NCBI GenBank assembly: GCA_029961105.1
Contig: JASBVO010000005.1
Coordinates: 100,406 to 164,405, forward strand
DNA: 64,000 bases
Direction: 5' to 3'
Origin: Micrococcus sp.
Lineage (GTDB): Bacteria > Actinomycetota > Actinomycetes > Actinomycetales > Micrococcaceae
Each line of letters begins with the position of its first letter. The stretch's first letter is position 1. The position numbers were made by a program, and so were the translations under genes. Under the pieces are notes generated by a model that ran no database searches, was not told the origin of the DNA, and saw only the letters and a list, made by a program, of their open reading frames with translations. Below, in pieces: positions 22,675-33,028 of the stretch.

Positions 22675-23139
22675 GTGCAACTTCGTGGAGTCCGATCCGA
22701 GGACCTGGACCGCTTCTTCGAGCACCAGCAGGATCCCGAGGCCAACCAGATGGCCGCCTTCGCCCCGCGCAATCCGCAGGACCGCGGCGTCTTCGACTAC
22801 CACTGGTCGCGACTGCTCAACGACCCGGACACCCAGGTCTGGACCATCGAGGAGGACGGCCAGGTGGCCGGGGCCCTGATCGTGTCCGGCATCGGCTCCG
22901 TTCCCGAGCTGTCCTTCTGGACGGCCCGTGAGTTCTGGGGCCAGGGCATCACCACCTCGGCGGTGGATGCCTTCCTCGCCTCGTTCACGGACCGCCCCAT
23001 CCGCGCCCACGTCCCGGCGGACAACGTCGGGTCACAGAAGATCCTCACCCGCCGGGGGTTCGCGGTGGTCGGCGAGGAGCAGACGTTCTCCAACGCCCGG
23101 TCCGAGGTCGTGACCGAGCTGATCATGCAGCTCGGCTAG
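22675..23139 (+). CDS. GNAT family N-acetyltransferase
   Basis: LSFWTAREFWGQGITTSAVDAFL; GTG start at 22675. Confidence 0.85.
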   Translation: MQLRGVRSEDLDRFFEHQQDPEANQMAAFAPRNPQDRGVFDYHWSRLLNDPDTQVWTIEEDGQVAGALIVSGIGSVPELSFWTAREFWGQGITTSAVDAFLASFTDRPIRAHVPADNVGSQKILTRRGFAVVGEEQTFSNARSEVVTELIMQLG

Positions 23140-24518
23140 ACCAGCGCCAGGGCCATCCCCGGCTGCCGCAGCACCGCGCCCACGTCCGCCAGGAAGCGCG
23201 AGCCCTGCTCGCCGTCCACCAGGCGGTGGTCGAAGGACAGGGACAGCGTGATGACCTGGCGCAGCGCGATCTCCCCGCGGTGTTCCCACGGGAGCCTGCG
23301 CACCTGGCCCAGGGCCAGGATCGCGGCCTCGCCCGGATTGATGATCGGCGTCCCGGCATCCACGCCGAACACCCCGACGTTCGTCAGGGTGAACGTGCCC
23401 CCGGTCAGCTGCTCCGGGGTGAGCGCCCCCTCGCGTGCCGCGCCGGTCAGCGCGGCGAGCTGACGGGCCAGGCCCGCCAGGTCCAGCGCCTGGGCGTCCT
23501 TGACGTTGGGCACCATCAGCCCGCGGGGGGTGGCCGCCGCGATGCCCAGGTTGACGTAGTTCTGCCGGATGATCCGCCCGTTCTCCCCGTCCCACCGTGC
23601 ATTGAGCTCCGGGGTGCGCTCCAGGGCGAGGCAGGCGGCGCGGGCCACCAGGGTCAGCGGGGTCAGCTTCAGCTGCCGGAAGTCCCGGTGGTCCCTGAGC
23701 CCGGCGAGCAGGTCGAGGGATTCGGTGGCGTCCACCGTGAGGAACTCCGTCACGTGCGGGGCGGTGAAGGCGCTGGCCGTCATGGCGGCAGCCGTGGCCT
23801 TGCGCACCGAGCGGATGGGTTCCTCCTCCGTACGGGGCCGCCCGCCGAGGGTCCGGGCCCCGGTGGTCGGGGACTCCACCGGCCGGCCCGCCTCCGCTGC
23901 CCGGGTCACGTCGTCCCGCGTCACGACGCCGCCGGGGCCGGTGCCGGGGATCACCACCAAGTCCAGTCCCAGGTCCTTGGCCAGCTTGCGCACCGGCGGG
24001 GTGGAGCGGGGCCGCTCGCCCGGGGCCCGGATCGCCGCTGCGGGTTCCGGCCCGGGTACTGGTGGGAGCACCGTCGGCTGCGCCGGGGCGGCCGCCCGTG
24101 CCGGGGCTGGTTCCGCCGGGGCCGGTTCCGCCGGGGCCGACGGCGCCGATCGCCCGGCCCGCGCCCGGCGCGCCGGAGGCCCTCCGCCGTCGGCCGCCGC
24201 CCCATAGCCCACCAGCGTCGGAACGCGACCGTCAGAGCGGGCGGAGGCGCCGCCGTCGGGGTCGTCCTGGCCGGACTCCCCCGGCAGGTCGAAGGACACG
24301 ATGGGCGCGCCGACGGCCACCACGGCGCCCGGTTCCCCGTGCAGTGCGGCGATGGTGCCCTCGAAGGGGCTGGAGAGCTCGACGACGGCCTTGGCCGTCT
24401 CGACCTCCGCGAGCACCTGGTTGACGGTGACGGAGTCGCCGACCGAGACCTTCCAGTCCAGCAGCTCGGACTCGGTGAGCCCCTCGCCCAGGTCGGGCAG
24501 GTTGAAGACCTTCAGCAT
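23136..24518 (-). CDS. 2-oxo acid dehydrogenase dihydrolipoyl acyltransferase (E2)
   Basis: Lipoyl domain VETAKAVVELSSPFEG; peripheral-subunit binding domain; SFDHRLVDGEQGSRFL. Confidence 0.92.
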   Translation of the reverse strand: MLKVFNLPDLGEGLTESELLDWKVSVGDSVTVNQVLAEVETAKAVVELSSPFEGTIAALHGEPGAVVAVGAPIVSFDLPGESGQDDPDGGASARSDGRVPTLVGYGAAADGGGPPARRARAGRSAPSAPAEPAPAEPAPARAAAPAQPTVLPPVPGPEPAAAIRAPGERPRSTPPVRKLAKDLGLDLVVIPGTGPGGVVTRDDVTRAAEAGRPVESPTTGARTLGGRPRTEEEPIRSVRKATAAAMTASAFTAPHVTEFLTVDATESLDLLAGLRDHRDFRQLKLTPLTLVARAACLALERTPELNARWDGENGRIIRQNYVNLGIAAATPRGLMVPNVKDAQALDLAGLARQLAALTGAAREGALTPEQLTGGTFTLTNVGVFGVDAGTPIINPGEAAILALGQVRRLPWEHRGEIALRQVITLSLSFDHRLVDGEQGSRFLADVGAVLRQPGMALALV

Positions 24519-24519
24519 C

Positions 24520-25572
24520 TCAGGCACGCTCCGTTCCGTCGGCGGCCAGCGGCACCGGTGGCGCGAACGGGTCGATCGAGTCCAGGGAGTTGGCCCGGCC
24601 CAGCGCCCGGTCCACGCCGTCCAGGATGCGGTCCAGGTCCGGGACGTGGTGGTGCTCCAGCTTGGCCGGCGGATAGGGGATGTCGAAGCCGGTGACCCGC
24701 ACCGGGGCGTGCTCCAGCCAGTGGAAGCAGCGTTCGGTGACGGTGGCGGCGATCTCTGCGCCCAGGCCTCCGGTGCGGCCGGCCTCATGGGCGATCACCA
24801 GCCGCCCGGTCCGGCGCACCGATGCCTCGATCAACCCGTAGTCGATGGGCGAGAGCGAGCGCAGGTCGATGACGTCGATCGAGATGCCCTCCCCCGCGGC
24901 GGCCTCGGCAGCCTGCAGGCAGGTCTTCACCAGGGGCCCGTAGGCCACGAGGGTGACGTCCGTGCCCGCGGCGGCGACGGCGGCCGGACCCATGGGACGC
25001 AGCGGCGCCGCAAGGTCCACCGGCCCGCGGTCGTGGTAGCGGCGCTTGGGCTCGAGGTAGACGACGGGGTCGTCGCTGGCGATGGCCGCCCGGATCAGGT
25101 CATAGCCTTCCTGCGGCGTGGACGGGGAGACCACGCGCAGCCCGGCGGTGTGCACGAAGTACGCCTCCGGGGACTCCGAGTGGTGCTCGGGGGAACCGAT
25201 GCCGCCACCGAAGGGGATCCGGATGGTCACCGGCATCGGCACGGCACCGCGGGTGCGGTAGTGCGTCTTGGCGACCTGGGAGACGATCTGGTCGAAGGAC
25301 GGGTAGACGAAGCCGTCGAACTGGATCTCCACCACGGGCCGGTAGCCCCGGTAGGCCAGGCCCACCGCCGTGCCCATGATCCCGGACTCGGCCAGCGGGG
25401 TGTCCACCACGCGCTCCGGCCCGAACTCCTGCATCAGTCCGTCCGTGATGCGGAAGACGCCGCCGAGGGTGCCGATGTCCTCCCCCATCAGCACGACCTT
25501 CTCGTCCTCCGCGAGGGCCGCCCGCAGCCCGGCGGAGATGGCCTTGCCGAACGTGATCTCCTGCGCGCTCAT
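24520..25572 (-). CDS. 2-oxo acid dehydrogenase E1 beta subunit
   Basis: TFGKAISAGLRAALAEDEKVVLMGEDIGTLGGVFRIT. Confidence 0.93.
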   Translation of the reverse strand: MSAQEITFGKAISAGLRAALAEDEKVVLMGEDIGTLGGVFRITDGLMQEFGPERVVDTPLAESGIMGTAVGLAYRGYRPVVEIQFDGFVYPSFDQIVSQVAKTHYRTRGAVPMPVTIRIPFGGGIGSPEHHSESPEAYFVHTAGLRVVSPSTPQEGYDLIRAAIASDDPVVYLEPKRRYHDRGPVDLAAPLRPMGPAAVAAAGTDVTLVAYGPLVKTCLQAAEAAAGEGISIDVIDLRSLSPIDYGLIEASVRRTGRLVIAHEAGRTGGLGAEIAATVTERCFHWLEHAPVRVTGFDIPYPPAKLEHHHVPDLDRILDGVDRALGRANSLDSIDPFAPPVPLAADGTERA

Positions 25573-26747
25573 CGGGCCCCCGCCTCCAGCTGCTCGCCGT
25601 CGAACTGGGCCAGGTAGAGCCGGTAGTGCTCGCGCTGGCGCTCCAGCTCGTAATGGGGCTCCGCGTAGACGTGCTCGAACAGCGCCTCGGGGCCCGGGTC
25701 GGCCAGCTCGGCCACGCCGGCACGCAGGGCGGTGGCCATCTGGTCCGCGGCCGCCTCCGACACCTCCCGGACCCTCTCGACCGTCAGTGGCCCCACGCCG
25801 TCGGGATCCCGGTCGGCGTCCGTGAGCGTGGCGGCCAGGTACGCCTCCACCCGGTCGATCGGGTCCTTGGCCCGCCAGGCCTCGACCTCCTCCGCGGACC
25901 GGTAGCGGGTGGGGTCGTCCGCGGTGGTGTGCGGCCCCATCCGGTAGGTGACCGCCTCGATGAAGGTGGGGCCGCCGCCGTTGCGGGCCCGCTCCAGCGC
26001 CCGGCGGGTGGCGGCCAGCACGGCCAGCACGTCATTGCCGTCCACGCGCATGGCCGGGATGCCGAAGCCCCAGGGGCGGTCGGCGATGTGCCGCTTCGCC
26101 TGGAGGGAGACCGGCTCGGAGATGGCCCACTGGTTGTTCTGGCAGAAGAAGACGACCGGGACGTGGTAGCTCGCGGCGAACACCATGGCCTCGTTGACGT
26201 CACCCTGGCTGGTGGCGCCGTCGCCGAAGTAGCTGATCGCGACCGTGTCCGCCCCGTCCCGCTGCAGGCCCATGGCATAGCCGACGGCGTGCAGGGACTG
26301 GGCGCCGATGATGATCTGCTGGGCCGCGAGGTTGGCCTCGGCCGGGTTCCAGCCGGCGTAGGTCGAGCCGCGCCAGAGGCGGACCAGCCCGAGCGGGTCG
26401 ACGCCCCGCAGGTAGGCCACGCCGTTCTCCCGGTAGGACGGGAACACGTAGTCCTCGCGGCGCAGCGCGGCGGCCGAGCCCACCTGGGCGGCCTCCTGTC
26501 CCAGCAGCGGGGGCCAGAGGGCGAGCTCGCCCTGGCGCTGCAGGTGGGTGCACTCGGTGTCCAGGCGGCGGATGACGGTCATGTCCCGGTGCAGTCCGGC
26601 CAGCATCGGCGCGGTCACGTCCTGCAGCCAGGGATCCAGGTCATGGTCCGGGCGGCGATGGCCATCCGGTGTCAGGACCTGGTGCAGGTCCGGTTCGGGC
26701 ACCTGCGGCATGCCGGTGGGCGGGGTGTTCAGACTGACCGATCCCAT
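25569..26747 (-). CDS. 2-oxo acid dehydrogenase E1 alpha subunit
   Basis: TPP motif YFGDGATSQGDVNEAMVFAASYHVPVVFFCQNNQWAIS; Met start at 26745-26747. Confidence 0.93.
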   Translation of the reverse strand: MGSVSLNTPPTGMPQVPEPDLHQVLTPDGHRRPDHDLDPWLQDVTAPMLAGLHRDMTVIRRLDTECTHLQRQGELALWPPLLGQEAAQVGSAAALRREDYVFPSYRENGVAYLRGVDPLGLVRLWRGSTYAGWNPAEANLAAQQIIIGAQSLHAVGYAMGLQRDGADTVAISYFGDGATSQGDVNEAMVFAASYHVPVVFFCQNNQWAISEPVSLQAKRHIADRPWGFGIPAMRVDGNDVLAVLAATRRALERARNGGGPTFIEAVTYRMGPHTTADDPTRYRSAEEVEAWRAKDPIDRVEAYLAATLTDADRDPDGVGPLTVERVREVSEAAADQMATALRAGVAELADPGPEALFEHVYAEPHYELERQREHYRLYLAQFDGEQLEAGAR

Positions 26748-26928
26748 GGGGTCCTCCTCGATCGGGCCCGTCACTGGGTGGGTGGGGACCCTCGCCGTGG
26801 ATGCGGCCAGGATGTCGGCCGCGATGGATGTGATGCTAGTCACACTGAAAGGCGTGCACAAGATATGATCAGCGCAGTGGGCATGCTGCCCGCGTTTCGC
26901 CCTCGACACTCGTGAGGACCTGAGCAGG

Positions 26929-27414
26929 ATGCGCACCCTGGACACCACCGACCTGAGAATCCTGGCGGCCCTGTCCGACATGCCGGACGCCACCACGGTG
27001 GCCTTGGCCCAGCACCTGGGGCTGTCCCGCAACACGGTGCAGGCGCGGCTGGCCCGGCTCACCACCGAGGACGTGTTCCTCCCGTTCGAACGGCGGATCA
27101 GCCTGGCGGCCCTGGGCCATCCGCTGACCGCGTTCGTGCAGGTCCACGTGCACCAGCAGCGGCTGGCGGAGATCACGGCGGCGCTGACCCGGATCCCGGA
27201 GATCGTCCAGGCCCACGGGCTGACCGGGTCCGCGGACATCCTGGCCCGCGTGGCCGCGCGCAGCGCCGAGGACCTGTTCCGGATCCACACCCGCATCCTC
27301 GCCATCGAGGGCGTGGAGCGCGCGGACACCTCCCTGGCGATGGCCGAGCTGGTGCCGTGGCGGACCGTGCCTCTGGTCGAGTCGCTGCTCGACGGCGGCG
27401 GGCAGGAAGACTAG
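26929..27414 (+). CDS. Lrp/AsnC family transcriptional regulator
   Basis: LDTTDLRILAALSDMPDATTVALAQHLGLSRNTVQARLARL. Confidence 0.92.
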   Translation: MRTLDTTDLRILAALSDMPDATTVALAQHLGLSRNTVQARLARLTTEDVFLPFERRISLAALGHPLTAFVQVHVHQQRLAEITAALTRIPEIVQAHGLTGSADILARVAARSAEDLFRIHTRILAIEGVERADTSLAMAELVPWRTVPLVESLLDGGGQED

Positions 27415-27430
27415 CCCGGAACGGAGCCGG

Positions 27431-28039
27431 TCAGTCCAGGACGGACAGGACGTCGATCGAGGCGTCCAGGAAGGCGTCGACCTGCGCCTCGTCGTAGCCC
27501 TGGGCCCCCGTGGCGGCGGAGAACACGGCGCGGCGCACATCGTTCGCGTCCAGGGCGTCCCGCCCCTCGAACCGCGCGAGCAGGCGACGGCACAGCGCAT
27601 CGACGCCGACGACGTCGTAGCTGGTGGCCCCGGCGCGGGACGGGCGGCGGAAGCGCTCCCCGTCCGGGCGCTCCAGGCGGCCCCGGAGGATCTCCACCGA
27701 GCCCTGGACGCGCGCGGACCAGGTGTCCTCGCCCTCGGACCGGATCCGCGCCTCCCGTTCGGCACGGGCGAGCGCGTCCTCGAGGCGGTCCAGCATGTCG
27801 TCGACCTGGTCGGCGGCATACCCGCCCTTGACGGCATCGAAGGTGATCCGGCGGATGTCCGCGGCCCTCAGGCCCCCGGCGCCCTCGTAGGCCACCCGCG
27901 CCCTGGTCATGAACTCGTCGACCTGGCGCCGGTGGTAACCGAAGGTGTCGCGCGGGACGACGTCGAAGGGCTGCCGGTCGGCCGAGGCCATCACGCGCTT
28001 CTTGAGCCCCTGCGTGTCCTGCCGCGTGCCGTGGTCCAT
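27431..28039 (-). CDS. DivIVA domain-containing protein
   Basis: FGYHRRQVDEFMTRAR / GYDEAQVDAFLDASIDVL repeated DivIVA-like motifs. Confidence 0.8.
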   Translation of the reverse strand: MDHGTRQDTQGLKKRVMASADRQPFDVVPRDTFGYHRRQVDEFMTRARVAYEGAGGLRAADIRRITFDAVKGGYAADQVDDMLDRLEDALARAEREARIRSEGEDTWSARVQGSVEILRGRLERPDGERFRRPSRAGATSYDVVGVDALCRRLLARFEGRDALDANDVRRAVFSAATGAQGYDEAQVDAFLDASIDVLSVLD

Positions 28040-28184
28040 CGGGGAGGCTCCTTCTGGGGAGAGTCGTGGTGCCGCCGTGGGCCGCGGGGATGCGCAGAGC
28101 TCACGACTGAGACCATCGTAGCCAGCGGACGCGCACGCAACGGTGAGGCCTGGCCGGTGCGGCGGACGGGCCCGTCCGGCCAGG

Positions 28185-29096
28185 TCAGACGAACGGCAGC
28201 GCGAACACCATGTAGGCGACCGGTGCGGAGAACACGAGGGAGTCCAGCCGGTCCATGGCCCCGCCGTGGCCGGGCAGCATCGAGCCCATGTCCTTGATGT
28301 TCAGCTCGCGCTTGACCATGGACTCGGCGAAGTCACCCGCGGTGGCCGAGGCGACCGTCAGCAGGCCCAGCAGGGCGCCGACCCACCACGGGCGGTCCAG
28401 CAGCAGGTGCACCCCGAGGGCCCCGACCACCACGGCCCCGCCCAGCGACCCGGCGAAACCCTCCCAGGACTTCTTGGGGCTGACCTTCGGGGCCATCGGG
28501 TGCTTGCCGAAGGACGCGCCCACGATGTAGCCGAAGGTGTCGTTGGCCACCACCATCAGCAGCATGCAGGACACCATGAGGTTGCCCTGCTCCTGCCGGA
28601 GCAGGGCGATGGCGAAGGAGAGCAGGAACGGCACCCACATCACGATGAACACGGACACCAGCACGGACTCCCCGCGGGCCGGCAGGTCCTCCACGACGGC
28701 CCAGACGAGGATGAGCAGGACCGTGCCCAGCAGGGCCAGCACGAGCGCCTCGGCGCCGCCGGCGAAGGCGCCCAGCGGCATCGCCACGGCCCCGGCCCAC
28801 AGCGGGAGCCGGGGGATGTCCAGTCCGCGCCGGGAGATCGCACTGGCGGTCTCGGTGACGCCCAGCAGCAGCAGGGCGATCACCAGGATGGCCAGCACGA
28901 CCGGCAGCCAGATCAGGCCGACGAGGGCGCCGCCCAGCAGCAGCACCCCGACCGAGATGGCAGCGGGGAGGTTCCGGCCGGCCTTGGCCTTCCGGGCCTG
29001 GGCAGCCTCCCGTTCCCGCCGCTGCCGCCGGGTCTGCGGTGGTCCCAGGTCCGGGACCGGCCGCGGCCCGGCGGGAGCGGAGGGTTCGGACGTCAT
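28185..29096 (-). CDS. cdsA: phosphatidate cytidylyltransferase
   Basis: VSPKKSWEGFAGSLGGA; DFAESMVKRELNIKDMGSMLPGHGGAMDRLDSLV. Confidence 0.95.
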   Translation of the reverse strand: MTSEPSAPAGPRPVPDLGPPQTRRQRREREAAQARKAKAGRNLPAAISVGVLLLGGALVGLIWLPVVLAILVIALLLLGVTETASAISRRGLDIPRLPLWAGAVAMPLGAFAGGAEALVLALLGTVLLILVWAVVEDLPARGESVLVSVFIVMWVPFLLSFAIALLRQEQGNLMVSCMLLMVVANDTFGYIVGASFGKHPMAPKVSPKKSWEGFAGSLGGAVVVGALGVHLLLDRPWWVGALLGLLTVASATAGDFAESMVKRELNIKDMGSMLPGHGGAMDRLDSLVFSAPVAYMVFALPFV

Positions 29097-29110
29097 GGGT
29101 GCTGGGCCGC

Positions 29111-29668
29111 TCAGACCTCGAGGAGCTCGGCTTCCTTGCGCTTGGCCATCTCGTCGATCGTGTCGGTGTACTTGCGGGTCAGGGTGTCGAGCTCCTTCTC
29201 CGCCCGGTTCCCCTCGTCCTCGCCGATCTCGCCGTCCTTGACCATCTTGTCCAGGGCCTCCTTGGCCTTGCGGCGGGAGTTGCGCAGCGAGACCTTGTGC
29301 TCCTCGGCCTTGGACTTGACGAGCTTCACGTACTCCTTGCGCCGCTCCTCGGTCAGCTCCGGCATGACCACCCGGATGACCTTGCCGTCGTTGGACGGGT
29401 TGGCGCCGATCTCGGAGTCGGACAGGGCCTTCTCGATGTTGCGCAGGGCAGTGACGTCGTAGGGGGTGATCAGCAGGGTGCGGGCGTCGGTCGTGGTGAA
29501 GGAGGCCAGCTGCTGCAGCGGGGTGTAGGAGCCGTAGTACTCGACCATCACCTTGGAGTACAGGCCGGGGTTGGCCCGGCCGGTGCGGACCGAGGCGAAG
29601 TCCTCGCCCGTGGCCTCGATGGTCTTCTCCATCTGCTCCTCGGCGGCCTGAAGGGTTTCCTGCGTCAC
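29111..29668 (-). CDS. frr: ribosome recycling factor
   Basis: ASVRTGRANPGLYSKVMVEYYGSYTPLQQLA; GTG start at 29668. Confidence 0.96.
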   Translation of the reverse strand: MTQETLQAAEEQMEKTIEATGEDFASVRTGRANPGLYSKVMVEYYGSYTPLQQLASFTTTDARTLLITPYDVTALRNIEKALSDSEIGANPSNDGKVIRVVMPELTEERRKEYVKLVKSKAEEHKVSLRNSRRKAKEALDKMVKDGEIGEDEGNRAEKELDTLTRKYTDTIDEMAKRKEAELLEV

Positions 29669-29772
29669 GTTATCTCCTGGGTTGGGATGGTTTGGCCTCA
29701 ATCCTAGGACACCGGGGACACCGGACGGCCCGGACGAGGAGGGACAGCGGGGAGGGGATGGGCGGGAGGGGC

Positions 29773-30591
29773 TCAGACGGTGACGGTGGTGCCGATGCGA
29801 TCGCCCAGCAGCGCCCGGGTGACGTTGCCGTCCCCCTCCATGCCGAACACCATCATGGACAGACCGTTGTCCTTGCACATGGTCATGGCGGTCTGGTCCA
29901 TCACCCGGATGTCGTTCAGCAGCGCCTCGTCATAGGTCAGGTGCTCGTACTTCTCCGCGCCCGGGTCCTTCTTGGGGTCGGCCGTGTAGACGCCGTCCAC
30001 GCCGGACTTGGCCATCAGCACCTCGTCCGCGCCGACCTCCAGGGCCCGCTGGGCGGCCACGGTGTCCGTGGAGAAGTAGGGCAGGCCCGTGCCGGCGCCG
30101 AAGATCACCACGCGCCCCTTCTGCATGTGCCGGATGGCGCGCAGGGGGATGTAGGGCTCGGCGACCTGCTCCATGTGGATGGCGGACTGCACCCGGGTGT
30201 CCACGCCGGCCTGCTCGAGGAAGTCCTGCAGGGCCAGGCAGTTCATCACCGTGCCGAGCATGCCCATGTAGTCGGCGCGGCGGCGGTCCATGCCGTTCTC
30301 CGAGAGCTCCGCCCCGCGGAAGAAGTTGCCGCCGCCGACCACGATGGCGATCTCGACCCGTCCACGCGCGGCGGCGATCTGTTCGGCGACCCCGCGGACG
30401 GTGGCCGGGTCGACGCCGACCTTGCCGCCCCCGAAGACCTCGCCGGAGAGCTTGAGCAGGACGCGGCGCTTGCCGGTCCGGCCCGGGTCCCCGTGGGTGT
30501 CACCGGCCTGGGCCTGCTGCAGGTCCCGGGACTCGTTGAACGACGTCGCGTCGCGGATGTCCGGTGTGGTGCGTTGGTCGGTGCTCTGCAT
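29773..30591 (-). CDS. pyrH: UMP kinase
   Basis: [34 protein letters not shown]. Confidence 0.95.
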   Translation of the reverse strand: MQSTDQRTTPDIRDATSFNESRDLQQAQAGDTHGDPGRTGKRRVLLKLSGEVFGGGKVGVDPATVRGVAEQIAAARGRVEIAIVVGGGNFFRGAELSENGMDRRRADYMGMLGTVMNCLALQDFLEQAGVDTRVQSAIHMEQVAEPYIPLRAIRHMQKGRVVIFGAGTGLPYFSTDTVAAQRALEVGADEVLMAKSGVDGVYTADPKKDPGAEKYEHLTYDEALLNDIRVMDQTAMTMCKDNGLSMMVFGMEGDGNVTRALLGDRIGTTVTV

Positions 30592-30660
30592 GTGCGGGCC
30601 TCCTGGGCTCATCGGGGCTGGCGGCGTGCGCCGGCGGAACGGTGCCGGATGGGGCAGGAC

Positions 30661-30699
30661 AAAGGGGGTGGCCACCAGTGACTGGTGACCACCCCCTTC
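30661..30699 (-). terminator. intrinsic terminator after tsf
   Basis: Hairpin GGGGGTGGCCACCAGT/ACTGGTGACCACCCCC with short T-rich tail on the minus strand. Confidence 0.65.
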
Positions 30700-30764
30700 C
30701 AGGTCGTTCCGCGCGCGGTCGGTCCGATCCTACCGCGCGGGGGACATCCCCGTGTCCTGGCCGG

Positions 30765-31601
30765 TCAGTTGCCGACGCGGAAGCGGGCGAAGCCGGTGAC
30801 GGCGGTGCCGGCGTCGGACAGGACCTTGCCGACGGTCTGCTTCGGGTCCTTGGCGAACGGCTGGTCGACCAGCACGATCTCCTTGAAGAAGCCGGTCAGG
30901 CGACCCTCGACGATCTTGGTCAGGGCCTGCTCGGGCTTGCCCTCGGCACGGGCGGTCTCGTCGGCGATGCGACGCTCGTTCTCCACGGTCTCGGCCGGCA
31001 CGTCCTCGCGGGACAGGTAGGTCGGGGCGTAGGCGGCGGTGTGCACGGCGACGTCGTGGGCGGCGGTCTTGGCCGCCTCGGAGTCGGCGTCGACGGCCAT
31101 CAGGACACCCACCTGGGCGGGCAGGTCCTTGGACGTCTTGTGCAGGTAGGCGTCCACGAAGGAGCCCTCCACGCGGGCGATGCGGCGGACGACGACCTTC
31201 TCGCCGAGGATCGCGCCCTCGTCGGTGACGTGGTCGCCCAGGGTCCGGCCGTTGTACGGAGCGGCCAGCAGGGTGTCCAGGTCGGCCGCCCCGGAGGTGA
31301 CGGCGGAGTCGAGGACGACGTTGCCCAGCTCGATGAACTTCTCGTTCTTGGCCACGAAGTCGGTCTCGCAGTTGATCTCGATCATGACGCCGGCCCCGTC
31401 GGTGACGGTGGCGGCGACCAGGCCCTCGGCGGTCGCGCGGCCTTCGCGCTTGGTGGCGCCCTTGAGGCCCTTGACGCGGATGATCTCCGTGGCCTTCTCG
31501 GCATCGCCGTTGGCCTCGTCCAGTGCCTTCTTGACGTCCATCATCCCGGCGCCGGTGCGCTCGCGCAGGGCCTTGATGTCAGCTGCGGTGTAGTTCGCCA
31601 T
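30765..31601 (-). CDS. tsf: elongation factor Ts
   Basis: MANYTAADIKALRERTGAGMMDVKKALDEANGD. Confidence 0.97.
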   Translation of the reverse strand: MANYTAADIKALRERTGAGMMDVKKALDEANGDAEKATEIIRVKGLKGATKREGRATAEGLVAATVTDGAGVMIEINCETDFVAKNEKFIELGNVVLDSAVTSGAADLDTLLAAPYNGRTLGDHVTDEGAILGEKVVVRRIARVEGSFVDAYLHKTSKDLPAQVGVLMAVDADSEAAKTAAHDVAVHTAAYAPTYLSREDVPAETVENERRIADETARAEGKPEQALTKIVEGRLTGFFKEIVLVDQPFAKDPKQTVGKVLSDAGTAVTGFARFRVGN

Positions 31602-31694
31602 GCGTGGTACCCATCCTTACCTGTAGCGGGGGTTGTCCCGAGTGGTGTTGTGGTGGTCGGTGGTTGCTGTGGCCCGGGGGTGCCCCGGGCAGAC

Positions 31695-31724
31695 ACCGGC
31701 CGGCCCCCAGGGGAGCCGGCCGGT
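31695..31724. terminator. GC-rich hairpin between rpsB and tsf
   Basis: ACCGGCCGGC...GCCGGCCGGT inverted repeat. Confidence 0.45.
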
Positions 31725-31730
31725 GGTGGA

Positions 31731-32657
31731 TCACTGGGCCTCGGTGGCCTCGGGTGCCTCGGTGCCCTCGGCAGCCTCTGCGACCTCGGCGGCGTCGGTG
31801 GCCGACGGGACGGCCCCGGCAGCGGCGACATCCTGCTCGGCGGCCTGCTCGGTGGCCGGCGCGGACTGGTCGGCGGCCTCGGCCTGCTGGGCGTTGTGCT
31901 GCTCGAGCAGCTCGCGCTCCCACTCGGCCATGGGCTCCTCGGCGCCCTGGGCGCCGGACTTGCCCTGGTTGCGGGCGATGAGGCCCTCGGCCACGGCGTC
32001 GGCGATCACGCGGGTCAGCAGGTTGACCGAGCGGATGGCGTCGTCGTTGCCCGGGATCGGGTAGGTGACCTCGTCCGGGTCGCAGTTGGTGTCCAGGATG
32101 GCCACGACCGGGATACCCAGCTTCTGGGCCTCGTCCACGGCGAGGTGCTCCTTCTTGGTGTCCACGATCCAGACGGCGGAGGGGGTCCGGGTCATGTTGC
32201 GGATACCGCCGAGGTTGGACTCGAGCTTGCTCAGCTCGCGCTGCAGCAGGAGCAGTTCCTTCTTGGTGTGGCCCGAGCCGGCGACGTCCTCGAAGTCGAT
32301 CTCCTCGAGCTCCTTCATGCGCTGCACGCGCTTGGAGACGGTGGAGAAGTTGGTCAGCATGCCGCCGAGCCAGCGGTGGTTCACGTAGGGCATGCCCACG
32401 CGGGTGGCCTGCTCGGCGATGGCCTCCTGGCCCTGCTTCTTGGTGCCGACGAAGAGGATGGTGCCGCCGTGGGCCACCGTCTCCTTGACGAACTCGAAGG
32501 CCCGGTCGATGTAGGACAGGGACTGCTGCAGGTCGATGATGTAGATGCCGTTGCGCTCGGTGAAGATGAAGCGCTTCATCTTGGGGTTCCAGCGGCGGGT
32601 CTGGTGGCCGAAGTGGACACCGGAATCGAGCAGCTGGCGCATGGTCACGACAGGCAT
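31731..32657 (-). CDS. rpsB: 30S ribosomal protein S2
   Basis: [44 protein letters not shown]. Confidence 0.97.
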   Translation of the reverse strand: MPVVTMRQLLDSGVHFGHQTRRWNPKMKRFIFTERNGIYIIDLQQSLSYIDRAFEFVKETVAHGGTILFVGTKKQGQEAIAEQATRVGMPYVNHRWLGGMLTNFSTVSKRVQRMKELEEIDFEDVAGSGHTKKELLLLQRELSKLESNLGGIRNMTRTPSAVWIVDTKKEHLAVDEAQKLGIPVVAILDTNCDPDEVTYPIPGNDDAIRSVNLLTRVIADAVAEGLIARNQGKSGAQGAEEPMAEWERELLEQHNAQQAEAADQSAPATEQAAEQDVAAAGAVPSATDAAEVAEAAEGTEAPEATEAQ

Positions 32658-33028
32658 GTCGCTCCTTTGTGGGGTTGTCGGTTGTCGACCGGCCGTGGTG
32701 GTCCGGTCCCTGGCATGGGCTGCGGGCGAACCCGGCATCCCCGACGCTGACCCGGAACGCACGCGCGTGCGTGCCGGGACCGATGGTGGGGACCTGCCGT
32801 GCCTGAACGGAGCGGACTCCGCGTGGCCGGCATCAGTCATGCGCGTAGTCAGTCGCGGATCCGGCCCGTGGTCTTGCCCCGGGCAGGCACACAACTGCTG
32901 GGCCAATCTTACCCCAGGCCGTTCCGTGGTCCGAACCGGAACTCCACAGGGCACCGGCCGCGCCGTGCGCTCCCCACCCGCGGTCCGCCCCGTGGCGGTC
33001 CCGACGTCGGCACGGGAGTCTGGTGGGC

